Assembly: GCA_011317545.1 (NCBI GenBank)
Contig: WUJK01000008.1
Coordinates: 1,612,001 to 1,676,000, forward strand
Source: Coniella vitis
Taxonomy: Eukaryota; Ascomycota; Sordariomycetes; Diaporthales; Schizoparmaceae
Length of the DNA stretch: 64,000 nt
Direction of reading: 5' to 3'
Part shown: one piece after another, positions 24,866 to 35,003 of the stretch
How positions within the stretch are numbered: position 1 is the first letter of the stretch
Layout: every line of letters starts with the position of its first letter
Program-made: the position numbers and the translations under genes
Notes under the pieces: model-generated
Database searches by the model: none
What the model saw: only the letters and a program-made list of their open reading frames with translations
What the model was told of the DNA's origin: nothing

Positions 24866-26875
24866 TCAATGCCCTCCTAGATTTAATCTGGCAAAGTCAG
24901 CGCGCATGTTACGTTCACGCGAGCGCTGCCGGCCAACCTCGCTCCTGGGCACCAATCGAGGGTAGGGCACCGCCTGGGTACGTGCAGTGTAGTGCTCTTG
25001 TGGCAGAGAATCTCGCCCTTCATCTCGACCCCTTGAGGGAGCTCTGTCTCGTGTCTGCCTCCGAGTCTGGTGGTGATATCGCTCTGGGTCAAGATCTCGA
25101 CCTACCATGCGCCTGCCTTCGCGGCTGGTGCGGATGCTGGCAGGAGAATTGCCACGCACATTGACACAGCCGTCGATGCCTGATGCAGCCTCATACGTCC
25201 TGGAAGCAGAATGATCGAGCTTGATGTCGCTACGAGTTCCGGTATATGCCTTGGGTCCGCTTCTATCGTTTGAATTGTGGACGTGCTGCTGCAGATGGCT
25301 ATTTGTCTCGGTGACGTGAAATGGAGCAATGCCTGGCGACACATTTGGGAAGTCCGATTGCTTGTGCGGCGTTCGCGGTGGGTTTGTATCAGGCAACGAC
25401 GGCACTGTGACGGCGGTGGAACTACCATCTGAATCGAAGCCTGAGTGCGAGTCGCTTTCGATCGCAGACGAGCTATGGAGGCTACCGCTGTGGCGTCTGG
25501 TATGTTCGCCTTCGTTCAAGACGATGATAGGAGTGTCAGGCTGTGCATGCCTAGATTGAACCGGTTGCGGATGCGGCGGGGGTACGTGACTGCTCGATGT
25601 AGCCCCTGAAGGTCTCCGTTGAAATGCCACCTGTTGGATGGGACCCGAAGGGGTTGTAGGATGCTCTTGAGCAGGATTGTTTTGATTGGGTTGGTTAGGC
25701 GAGAAGCCTGGATTTGGAGGTGTACGCGGAACGCCTGCTGATGCCCCTTGATGAGATACTTGTTGGCATCCCAGTACAGGATGGTGTTGGTGGAATTGAT
25801 TTGGTGTGAAGCTTGAATCGGGATATGGGTGGAAACCGTCCATTTGTCTGGCTTGGTGAAAGCCGCCTTGGTGTCCCTGAGCGGCTGGTGGTATTGATAT
25901 AGATGATTGCAGCTGACGAGGGCTTCGTGACGGTTGTGGCTGTCGCTGTTGCATGTTCGTCCGCTGATGCACAACCTCAGGTTGGTGAATCTGGTAAAGG
26001 GGCATCTGCTGGAACGGAGCTTGTGGTTGGTGAAGTCCCGGATGGCCCTGTTGGTGGCGATGCTGCTGCAATGAACGTGTAGACTCGATTGGGCCCATAT
26101 ATGGTTGGGCTCTCTGCATCCCGTTTTGCATTTGCCTTCCCTCAACCTGCATTTGACGGTACAGTTCCCCGGCGCTCTGGTTGGGGCGAGCACAAGTCTT
26201 GAAATATGCAGTGATGGAAGTACGTTCGCTCCTCTTGCTTGCATGCGACCTCGCGGACCGAGAATGGCGGCCTCTTGTTTTGTCGTGCTTCTGATTCACA
26301 GTCTTCTTTGTCCAATCCAATTGTACTAGCATGACGTCGAATCGTTTGTCACGAAGCGCTGCAACGAGATCATCCTCGGCCTTTTTGAGCTGGGCAAAAG
26401 CATTGGGTCCAAGTGATTGTTGCTTCTGGGCGAGGCTTCGCCATTTCCCTTTCTTGTCATTCCTATTCAACTGTTCGATCTCCTGATGGATCTCGGCTTG
26501 ATCAATGTTAAGCAGATGCTGCCGATTGCATCTGGCCCAGGTAGATTTGGTCTCCTCACCATCCGGTCCATACTTGTGCTGTGGTTCGATCTTGACAATT
26601 TTGAAGACGATATACTTGGACAGGCGTTTTGCATAGTCCTCTTCTCTCCAGTTGTGCCCAGTGAGGTCAATCTCCTCCACAGAGCGAATGAGCTCATCAG
26701 GGATAATATCTGGGTGTGGGTGTGGCGCTTGGTTGACAGATCGAAAGTGCATTTCTTGGAAATGCTGCTGGTGCTGCCCCTCAAGAGGCGAGTATGATCC
26801 ATTGTCATGTGCCAGAGGGCCATGGTGCAGCATGGGCCGGAAAACCGCTTGAGGCGACGATTGATGCTGGGCCAT
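24866..26875 (-). CDS. Q/H/P-rich low-complexity protein, function unknown
   Basis: A single open frame of 669 codons from ATG 26875. I do not recognise a named domain. Residues ~50-215 are the most protein-like part: charged and helical (HNWREEDYAKRLSKYIVFKI, WARCNRQHLLNIDQAEIHQE, DDLVAALRDKRFDVMLVQLD), followed by a basic, nuclear-localisation-like run (RGRHSRSARSHASKRSER). Residues ~235-530 are Gln/His/Pro/Ser-rich and probably disordered. The C-terminal ~90 residues are Arg-rich. There is no signal peptide or membrane segment. The frame stays open with Gln-rich sequence (QLHTSEQQQPRAQQPLTRP) for about 30 codons before the chosen ATG, up to a TAG and without another ATG, so the true start may be in an upstream exon. 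Nuclear localisation is an inference. Confidence 0.6.
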   Translation of the reverse strand: MAQHQSSPQAVFRPMLHHGPLAHDNGSYSPLEGQHQQHFQEMHFRSVNQAPHPHPDIIPDELIRSVEEIDLTGHNWREEDYAKRLSKYIVFKIVKIEPQHKYGPDGEETKSTWARCNRQHLLNIDQAEIHQEIEQLNRNDKKGKWRSLAQKQQSLGPNAFAQLKKAEDDLVAALRDKRFDVMLVQLDWTKKTVNQKHDKTRGRHSRSARSHASKRSERTSITAYFKTCARPNQSAGELYRQMQVEGRQMQNGMQRAQPYMGPIESTRSLQQHRHQQGHPGLHQPQAPFQQMPLYQIHQPEVVHQRTNMQQRQPQPSRSPRQLQSSISIPPAAQGHQGGFHQARQMDGFHPYPDSSFTPNQFHQHHPVLGCQQVSHQGASAGVPRTPPNPGFSPNQPNQNNPAQEHPTTPSGPIQQVAFQRRPSGATSSSHVPPPHPQPVQSRHAQPDTPIIVLNEGEHTRRHSGSLHSSSAIESDSHSGFDSDGSSTAVTVPSLPDTNPPRTPHKQSDFPNVSPGIAPFHVTETNSHLQQHVHNSNDRSGPKAYTGTRSDIKLDHSASRTYEAASGIDGCVNVRGNSPASIRTSREGRRMVGRDLDPERYHHQTRRQTRDRAPSRGRDEGRDSLPQEHYTARTQAVPYPRLVPRSEVGRQRSRERNMRADFARLNLGGH

Positions 26876-29800
26876 TGGGCGGGTGAGAGGTTGTTGAGCC
26901 CTTGGCTGTTGCTGTTCCGAGGTATGAAGCTGTGTGAAATGTTCACATGTCTAAGCGAATGCTTAAAAGGCTTGATATGAAGAGGAATGGTGAAGAGCAA
27001 AGAAAGAGAAGTGAATGAAGTGGTGACCATGTTCGGGCGCCAGGCGAACGATGTTGCCTATATATACCCTGCCACCTGACCGACCCCCACGATCGCAGAG
27101 CGCGTGGAACGCAACGGGGACGAAGCAGTTGTAGCACTTGCTATACCTGATACACTCAACAGTGAGGCGAGCAAATTATGATTCGGCTGTCACGCGGTAG
27201 ACTGGATGCACCCCAGAAAAAGCCAATACTCGGGGCATCCATCATCGTTCAGGGTGGTGGTACAGAGTACTTGACTGTCGGGCGGTCGTAGCCAGGCTTG
27301 CTCTTCAGTCATGGCTTGCTGGGCAACCTTTTGGCTTTCTGTCACCGAAAATGGAGGTCTCGGTATGAACTTGGACACTCATGCTCTGGACTGACATCAA
27401 ATCACAGTGCGTATGTCCAAGTCGTGGCGTCTCTACCTTCTTGCTCGCAGTCGTCCCGATGTCAGACAATAACCGTCTGCGACGCCCGGTTTCTGAAGAG
27501 GCTGATGAAAAAGACTGCAGTATCCTGCCAGGCTACCATTCCAAGGGGTCCCTTCAGGTAAAGCCTCTTGTAATTGGGCCAGCATATTCGTCATTAGCAT
27601 TAGGGTCTCGAGGTATGAGAGTATCAGGACTCAGTCTCGAGTCCTTAAAGAGTGCCTTGACTACCTGAACACTATTGCCCTCGTTTGGCTAACATTACGT
27701 TGCTTATTTCGACAACACATTACATCTACCGGCAAGCCGTATTCGCATCCATCGAATATCCATCAAGCACTGGTTTCGGGCGAGGCCTATATGTCCCTTC
27801 TTATGAACCTAGCGCCATGGTCTTACTGCCCGATGATAATAATGGCTAGGCTATGAACCCTTTCTCGTCCAAACTACTTAAGCAGTACGGTTTGCACGTT
27901 TCCACAAGTGCAAGACGAGGCAACCGGGCGATGGGTACTAACTGCCAATTCTTACATGCAGCTTCTCAGTGTTTCCGGGCGTAATGGACGCACTTGCCAA
28001 GCACACGTCTGGCGCTGACATCCTCCTTGCCAGCCTCGCTTACCTTTGTGCAAGTTCCATTCACTGTCTGGCCTGCTTCTCCAATCGAGCACCCTTGACT
28101 GCTATACCTCGGACGGTCATACAAGCCTTTGTGGGAACCCAGCCTGGACTTGTAGCGTCAATCAGTGGTCAGAAGCGAGCTCAAGGCCACAAGCCATGAC
28201 GGCCCTCCGCGTGTCTTCGTTCCTACTGACAAGGTGCGTCCAGCCTGAATGGACAGCCCCTAGCGTCAAGCCACTCGACAATCTCGGTGTACTCGGACGG
28301 CATTCTTGCGGCTCTGCTCAAAGCAGTTCTTGTACGGATATTTCCAGGCCATCCCCCGCCAGGACACTTTTTGCGGGGTTCTACAAGGAGCCGTTAGGCT
28401 CCAATCCTGTAACGAGTGGCAGCCACATCGCAGGAAGGGTCTTCTACCCTTTTGCTCGATCCCTGAGCACTTGGCCCCTAACGTCAAGCCAACCGTCACT
28501 CACAGATACTAGATTCGCAAGCGCAGAGCCTCAGTGGGACTTGTGCTACGTCTCGTGGCGCTTTACGACCCTGAGAGGCGGTGCTGAAAAGAAACGCTAA
28601 ACCCAACACTGCGAGTTCTTCGACTTTGGTACTCGACATACTTTACGTTGGTGTGGTTGCATATCACTCAACATGATCACCACGCATACTCGATCCAGGA
28701 CACCGTGTCAATGTGCTGGTTGCTTAGTTTGTTGTGGATGATCAATAGAGCGTCTTGTAGGAGAAAGAGTTGAAAGTCGCTTTGATGCAACTATGAAGAT
28801 ATGTCAAAGCATTTTTAATGGGCGGGCTTTGCAACGTCGAAGAGAGACAGAGAAGCCGGTCAGAAAATCCTAAGACTAGTGCAGACCCAGTACCTCTATA
28901 ATAAAAGTCATAAGCTTAGGACAACGACCAATATTGATTAGGGTAGGAATGACTGTCGCAAATCACAAGGTATGATGGATAAGAATGTGGACGGATATCG
29001 AAACAGCAATGAGGTTTGAGCTCTGTACGTACTGGGTACCTAGGTACATAGTTGTTATAAGTGTTGATTGATGATATGTGATTGTCCGACAATTCACTAC
29101 TGCACCAAGTACCAAAGCGAATATTTCTTTTCATGGTGCTTCACTCAAGTGCTTATATCCAAGAATTTCGTTCAATTCTTAATCCTTCACGTATCTAGAG
29201 TGCAGTACTCGGGTCGTTCGACCTCCGCGGCGGTTGATACGTTGACAGTCTACTCCCTTCTAAGCCCCGCGATTCTACCCTTGGATGGAGGCCTCCTCAT
29301 CAGATCGGGCCTAGAAAGAGCGATTTCTTATCCTTACCCAGTGGCATATCTCGATATGTCTGCGTGTGGTTCATTCAATGTCCAGGCTGCGTATCCGATG
29401 TTACACTTCTTGTGGTGTCCGTTTCTGTCGCCGTTCGAGCCTGGCCACAAGGGCTAGATCTATTTTGCAGTAGATATCACGTACATCGCGATTGCTTCTC
29501 CCTTATCCTAGCTAGCACAAAAGGAAATCATGTTAATATATTCCTGGTTGGCGAGGATCTCGAGAACGAGGTTTGTTTGTTGCTAAGCGGGACGAAACTG
29601 CTTCTATTGCGTATGTCGCAAGTCTGGAGAAGAAAAGTTAGAAAGAACAAAAAGAAAATGCATGCGTTGTGAGGCTCTCAACACGAGCATCAAACCTTGT
29701 ACTACGCCATCATAAGTCAGTGATGGCAGCAATGGTTCTGCTTGTGATAATAACAAAAGGCGATGATGGGCTTTGAAAGTGAGAGGCGGTTGAACGGAAA

Positions 29801-30207
29801 GAGAAATCAGGCCAAAGAGAACTTGTGAGGTAAAATCGAGAATGGAGGAAATAATTGGTAGGGAAGGTAACAATTTTGGGATCGCCGAGGAGGCAATAAC
29901 ACCACAAAGCTGCCGGTCTTGCCGATGTGGTGCCTCTATCTCCTCGTTTCTACTTCGAGAAAGTACCAAACGTAGCTGCTCACAGCCCTGGTTGATGGTG
30001 TCTCTGGCCACTTCCCTCGTCTTAGCTCGCCGTGCCTTCCCTCGTAGGGATGAGGAAAGAAGGAAGGAGCACTTGACTTGGAAGAATCTCACGTGCCTTC
30101 CACAACCAAAACAGCCTCTTTCTTCGCCATCACAACTATTGCACTGTATAGAACAGTGCAATCATATTGTACCTCCCTTCAACCTCTGGGACGACCAAGC
30201 TCAGACG
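26876..30207. other. Gene-poor stretch between the Q-rich and Gag-like genes
   Basis: 3.3 kb with no gene that I can support. It contains the 5' flank of the Q-rich gene, one TACATAGT copy (29045) next to GGTACCTAGGTAC, and the 5' flank of the Gag-like gene. Two stretches look weakly coding: an open frame at 27451-27668 beginning MSDNNRLRRPVSEEADEK, and 28046-28600 with Cys-containing sequence (TLDCYTSDGHTSLCGNPAW). A plausible 3' splice site with TACTAAC precedes the second at about 27960. I could not assemble a gene from them. Confidence 0.4.
30138..30162. repeat. Perfect 10-bp inverted repeat (hairpin) upstream of the Gag-like gene
   Basis: ATTGCACTGT, a 5-nt loop, then ACAGTGCAAT. It ends 45 bp before the ATG at 30208. 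If transcribed it would form a short stem-loop in the 5' leader; as DNA it could be a palindromic binding site. Directly visible; role unknown. Confidence 0.85.
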
Positions 30208-31077
30208 ATGGCAAAATCCAAAAATACGACCCACGATGGCCTCCTTGCTGACATGGCAGTTATTGCCAAGACAACTCCTCGTCTCAGGGGCCTCGAAAAT
30301 TTTGACCAATGGCACCTAGCAGTGATCGATATCTGCAACAAATTCAACGTTGCCAAATTCCTTACAGAGACCATTTCAGAGCCTCAAGATGGTCAAGCCA
30401 CTGAAGACTGGCGCATCAGCCTGGCTGCTGTTCGCTTGCTACTTGTCCACTCCACCACCGACGTCCACAGCGCCTTGCTCAAGGCCGGTCTCGACTCCAA
30501 AGAACCAGACCCCTCCAAGATCTACAGCAAACTCCTCGAGGTGGTTCGCCCCAATACAGCCAGGGATATACACCATCTCGTGGGCAGCCTCTGCCTCAAA
30601 AATCGAAGCGACTTCGAGACCATGGACGCCTTTCTCGCCCACCATCAGCACGCCCGTGCCCATCTCCGTAAACTCGGCGTTGCCATTGGCGACCAGTTCC
30701 TCATGAACATTGTCATTCATAAGATCAAAGAAACTTTGGCCCCTTTGCACCCACTGCTCCACCAAGAGTGGGAGTCGGGTACGCTCACCTGGGACGAAAT
30801 GATATTCCAGATCTGCTACGCCCAAAAATATGAGAAGGTGCCTGTCGCTGCTCGCCGAATGACCTCGCGATCGCCATCTCACAACTCCAAGGGCGAACCC
30901 ACCGGCGAAGTTAAGTTGTCTGGAGCATATCTGGTTCCTGCTGGTTTGAAGGACTGCCCCGAAGATGTCTTGGACAAGTTGGTGTGGTGCACCCAGTGTA
31001 AACTGGTCGGTATAACATACGGCTTTCATCACTGCGACTCGTGCAAACGATGCCACTTCCCGGGTCAGCACAAGTGA
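30208..31077 (+). CDS. Gag-like protein of copia/UBN2 type, single intact ORF
   Basis: An uninterrupted 289-residue frame. The sequence resembles the Gag region of Ty1/copia retrotransposons (UBN2 / gag-polypeptide families): LRGLENFDQWHLAVIDIC near residues 27-44, then a helical middle with KIYSKLLEVVRPNTARDIHH, DFETMDAFLAHHQHARAHLR and KIKETLAPLHPLLHQEW, the usual order of Gag helices. The C-terminus has CTQC, about nine residues, then HHCDSCKRCHFPGQHK and the stop: Cys/His pairs like the first half of a zinc knuckle (C-x2-C-x3-G-x-H) without the last Cys. No protease, integrase or reverse transcriptase follows, and no LTR was seen. The frame is open upstream to 29842, but that part reads like leader DNA, so the ATG at 30208 is preferred. 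It may be a domesticated Gag or a remnant that stayed open by chance. Confidence 0.6.
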   Translation: MAKSKNTTHDGLLADMAVIAKTTPRLRGLENFDQWHLAVIDICNKFNVAKFLTETISEPQDGQATEDWRISLAAVRLLLVHSTTDVHSALLKAGLDSKEPDPSKIYSKLLEVVRPNTARDIHHLVGSLCLKNRSDFETMDAFLAHHQHARAHLRKLGVAIGDQFLMNIVIHKIKETLAPLHPLLHQEWESGTLTWDEMIFQICYAQKYEKVPVAARRMTSRSPSHNSKGEPTGEVKLSGAYLVPAGLKDCPEDVLDKLVWCTQCKLVGITYGFHHCDSCKRCHFPGQHK

Positions 31078-31357
31078 AGACTTATCGTGCACATAGTCCT
31101 TCTCTAGACTGGAAAAGTGACTACTCGCTTTTACAATGTTAAGTAATTCAATCAACTTTCTTATTCAGTTTACAGGGCTGCCGGATGTGAATACAGAAAA
31201 AGAAAAAGCGGGGAAAGAGACTTGCTTGGAAACCAATTGACGAGGCAATGACGTTGATAGTGTTTGCACCAATATCATCTCCATCAATTCCCCATTCCTT
31301 TGCCCATTTCTTGGCTCACGCTTCCACAGCAGCTGCAGTGCATCATCAAATCCAGAA

Positions 31358-32099
31358 ATGTTTCTTTCCTACTTCTTGAAACCAGCACAACTAGCCCGCT
31401 TTTCGAATTCGTTCAGACATTCATCGACCATGGCGCTCAACCTCACCGGCAGCTGCACGTGCAAGACGCTGCGATATACCGTCAAGCTTGACTCGGCTGA
31501 CTCTGCGAGGACTTCATTATGTCACTGCTCGAGTTGCAAGAAAGCCTTTGGCACCAACTATGGTCTGACTTCCAAAGTGAGAGACATTTGCCTTACATAA
31601 TACCAGGTAGAAGCAAGCAATAGATATGGACAAGAGGACTCATTATCTTACCAGATTCCACTTGAGAGCTTCAAATACACAAATGGAGAGCCTAAGCTCT
31701 ATAAGCAGGAAAATGGTGTCGTCAGAGAATTTTGCTCAAATTGCGGCTCATTTACTTGCGAGTATGGAGTAAGTCATATTGGCATATTTCGCTTCACAGA
31801 GGAGGAGGGAGGGTAATCTCAGGTGCATAAACATACGCGCTGATGCTCATATTCAACCACGCAAACAGGAACAAGCAGCCGACAAATTCAGATATATCAC
31901 TTACGGAACACTCGACGATCCCGAGCAGCTTCCGCCAAAGGGCGAGTTCTTTTGCAAGGATAGGGCGAGCTGGATGCCTGAAATACCTGGTATGAATTGC
32001 TTCATCCTGCATCTCCATGATAGGTTGGGAGAAGAGACTAACCAGCCGCTATGCGACAACATTGTAGACATTTTCCACAAGCAAAAGATTCAGGAGTAG
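31358..32099 (+). CDS. GFA-family zinc protein (glutathione-dependent formaldehyde-activating-like, DUF636)
   Basis: Small zinc-binding protein of the GFA/CENP-V fold. Some members promote addition of glutathione to formaldehyde, but most fungal ones are uncharacterised. Exons 31358-31576, 31655-31768, 31869-31989, 32068-32099; 161 residues. Zinc ligands are complete: Cys33/Cys35 (GSCTCKTL), Cys55/Cys57/Cys60 (LCHCSSC) and Cys100/Cys103 (FCSNCGS). The end is WMPEIPDIFHKQ, as usual for the family; the last intron has an ACTAAC branch point. Two in-frame ATGs are possible. The one at 31358 adds 24 residues (FLSYFLKPAQLARFSNSFRH) rich in Arg/Ser without acids, like a mitochondrial presequence; the one at 31430 gives the usual compact 137-residue protein. 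Confidence 0.85.
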
Positions 32100-33515
32100 C
32101 GATAAAATAATTGGAATTGGAGGTTCCACAGAACGATTTGCACATTTGGTAGCCATTGATCGCTGGCATATGCCGAGTCGTATCGCAGCCGCGTCTTTCC
32201 GCTGCCTGTGGTCATGAGCCCATACTACAGAGGTCCTATAATGCTTGCCAATCAGTTCTTACGCGCCTCACGTTTGCTTTAAGTCCCTATTCGGGATCTC
32301 ATGGTGATGCTGCTGCACATATATCGATACTGGTATGAACGTAGGTGCGTGCTGGACAACATCTAGCGCCTATAGAATGATGTTAGAACCATTGAAGAAG
32401 AAGGACAGAAGACGGAAACAAAACTGGCCGCTGGACAGCCCGATATAAATGGTTTCTTCTCAACACCACAGCGTTAAGCACAGAAAGGTATACAGATAAT
32501 TAAATCTTCAATCTGAAAGGTGCACCCACAATCATACTGCCTATTTTCCGTTCAAGTTTCTAGGAGTGTCTGCTTGAAGAATCCATCTTCAGCTGATTGC
32601 ATAATCTGAAAGGTGTCTCATTTGCAGTTTTTGAACTTATTTTCCATCTTCTTGCTTATTTTAGATGCTCACAATCTCACATATATGTATGTGAGCACAT
32701 GTATTAACATATGCGGTGACATCAAAAATATCACGACGTCGACTTGAACTACGTCGGACCTGATACTTTGGTCTTTAATGTATGCTGCTCGCTGTAATCG
32801 TGCCAGTGGCACGCCAACAGTATTGGTCAAGCAATTTGGTCGGATGCAAAGTTTTTCGACCGTGTGTGTGGTGGGCTGTCAATTTGTCTTTTTTAAAATA
32901 TATATATATATATATATATATATTCCTGCTTCCTCCCTTTTTCTCTTCCGCCTCATGTCGCCCTACTTCCTTCCTTTTGGAGACTGGGGATGTTTGCTTG
33001 TCGTTTTCAGCTCTCTGCGGATTCGGGAGCGATCGTAACGGCTACAAGAAGGGAGACTATGGGGAGCAGGGAGACCAACAACTGGCACATCCAAATTTCT
33101 GGGCCGTTTTTATGTCAAGAGTTGCTATGTCGGTGAAAACTGTTGTTCATCGGATCAATGTAAATGTTCTCACACTGCGCGAAGGCGAAAGAGAATTACC
33201 AAGGTAAAATTAAAGCGAAAGGATGCCGCTCAGTCCCATCTTTTCGCGCCTTTGAAGCCAACCCAATGTGCCACCGTAAATCCTTGCCACTATTTTGACT
33301 GGTATCTGAAATATAAAATTCTCTTTTGAAATCAGATAAATGAATGATGAGAAATTAAATAGGCGTTGAATAAAAGGGGAAAAGCGACGAATTACAAAGT
33401 ATGGAAATAACTCATTCAACAGCCCGTCGCCTTGTCATCTGTCGTTATTTTCCACCCAGATCTTGGGCTTGCGTCTCAAGGGCACTTTCAAGATCACCTC
33501 AAGACTCATCATTCA
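32100..33515. other. Intergenic region with (TA)n microsatellite and small repeats
   Basis: 1.4 kb between convergent genes (GFA protein and DUF7053 protein). It holds a 13-bp direct repeat AATCTGAAAGGTG (32510-32522 and 32603-32615), an imperfect palindrome at 32676-32695 (CTCACATA...TATGTGAG) and a (TA)n tract at about 32898-32933. No gene seen. Confidence 0.6.
32898..32933. repeat. (TA)n microsatellite
   Basis: About 17-18 uninterrupted TA units, directly visible. Confidence 0.9.
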
Positions 33516-35003
33516 TCATTGCGTCACTTCAAACTTCATCTGACCTGCCGATGCTGGTCTACTTAGCTTGGCGTAATCTGCCGAGTTGTATCTGTAGGCA
33601 TTTGAAGACGGCGGCTGCGACGGTGGTGGTGGTGGTGGTGGTGTTGAGGTTGCACGAGATGGACGAAGAGGCCGAATGGCTGCCCACTCCTGCACATCCT
33701 TGTTAGTTGGATGTTCCTGTTGTTGTTGCTGTTGCTGTTGATCGTTCTCGGGGACCTCGCTGTGCGTAGGCAAGGGTCCGCTTGGCAGACCTGGCGAGTG
33801 CATGGCGCTGGTTCCCGTCGAAGATCCTTCCGAGGTCTGTGACCAACGCCAATCCTGACTTGCGTGTTGTTGATATTGCTGTGATGAAGGTCGATAGTAC
33901 TGATTTGGCTGTGGTGATGAGCGCGTCGAGACGTTGGAGTCAAGTTCTGAGAGTGGGTATGTCGGCGATGGCTGGGGTGCAAGATGAGACGGTGGTGGTG
34001 ATTCTGCGGGGTAGACAAAGTCGCCGGGCATTTCGATCAACGCAGCGGCGGGCGCATGGGTGTCGGCCAGTTCGGCATACTGCGGCTGGTACGACGTCGA
34101 TGAGGTCGAAGGTGCCTGGGACTTGGTTGTCATCTGCGAGGGGTTGCGGTGGATGCCGCCGTACGGGGCCGACCAGTGCGTATTGCGGCCCATCTGGGCT
34201 TGCGCGGCTGCAAAGCTCGGATCGCTCGCCTGTTGCTGCAGGGAAGCTGGGCGCGGGATCTGGTAGGGTCTCGGTCCGGGGCTCGTCGAGTGAGAAGTCT
34301 GCTGGTCCATGAAGACCGGGGAAGGCTGTGGTGAGGGCAAGGAAGCGGAGCCGACGGGCGAGGCCAAGAGGTGAGAGCGGTCACGCGGGTTGACGGTCTT
34401 GAGCCTGCCGTCCTCAATCATGGCGTGCAGGACACCCGTGTCGAGCAGCTCAGCCTTTTTGATAATGCGGTCAACCATTTTCTTGGAGGCAGAGCGCAGC
34501 TGGCTCTTGACGAAGCTCATGACGGTGATGTTGCACTTGATTTCGACATCGTCGCGCAGGAAGAGGCCGTCGCTGGGCGCGCCCAGCTGGGCGAGGCCGA
34601 TTTCCAGGGGCTCGGGGGGCTCGACGCCGGGCTGATTACCAAGGATGCGATAGCGGTTCTTGAGATCGACATTCATGGGAGCGTAAATGTGCGTCTGCAA
34701 ACCCCAGGGCATGTCGTGGAAGCAGCCGATGAAGGAGATTTTGCCCGAGCCCAAGCGGCCGAGGCCCGGGACGTACTGGATGCGCTCTGTGATTTCATAC
34801 CAGGTGGAGTAGTACTCATCCGAGGCGGCATTGCGGGGTGCTGGAATTGGCTTGTGGTCAAGCACGAGCGGATTCACGTTGATGACCTCGGAATGGCTGT
34901 GGAGAATGTCGATGGCGAGCTGGCGGGGGATGAAGCCCGGGATGGGCGTGATGACGGTAAAAACCTCCTTTTTGCGCAACATGGTGGTGCCGTCACTGGA
35001 CAT
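33516..35003 (-). CDS. DUF7053-type fungal protein with long disordered tail
   Basis: Single exon, 495 residues, ATG at 35003. The first ~205 residues form a conserved fungal domain that I match from memory to DUF7053: TVITPIPGFIPRQLAIDILH, INVNPLVLDHKPIPAP, STWYEITERIQYVPG, ISFIGCFHDMPWGLQTHIYA, LFLRDDVEIKCNITVMSFVK. The pattern suggests a lipid-binding-like alpha/beta fold, but function is unknown. Residues ~220-480 are Ser/Pro/Gln-rich with a pure Gln run followed by EHP and a Pro run of seven, so probably disordered. No signal peptide or membrane span. A long leader region with several out-of-frame ORFs lies upstream. Confidence 0.75.
   Translation of the reverse strand: MSSDGTTMLRKKEVFTVITPIPGFIPRQLAIDILHSHSEVINVNPLVLDHKPIPAPRNAASDEYYSTWYEITERIQYVPGLGRLGSGKISFIGCFHDMPWGLQTHIYAPMNVDLKNRYRILGNQPGVEPPEPLEIGLAQLGAPSDGLFLRDDVEIKCNITVMSFVKSQLRSASKKMVDRIIKKAELLDTGVLHAMIEDGRLKTVNPRDRSHLLASPVGSASLPSPQPSPVFMDQQTSHSTSPGPRPYQIPRPASLQQQASDPSFAAAQAQMGRNTHWSAPYGGIHRNPSQMTTKSQAPSTSSTSYQPQYAELADTHAPAAALIEMPGDFVYPAESPPPSHLAPQPSPTYPLSELDSNVSTRSSPQPNQYYRPSSQQYQQHASQDWRWSQTSEGSSTGTSAMHSPGLPSGPLPTHSEVPENDQQQQQQQQEHPTNKDVQEWAAIRPLRPSRATSTPPPPPPPSQPPSSNAYRYNSADYAKLSRPASAGQMKFEVTQ

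Noticed and set aside
29842..30207. In-frame upstream extension of the Gag-like ORF (122 codons)
   Set aside because: Composition and CT-rich sequence look like promoter/leader DNA, and the Gag similarity begins only after 30208.
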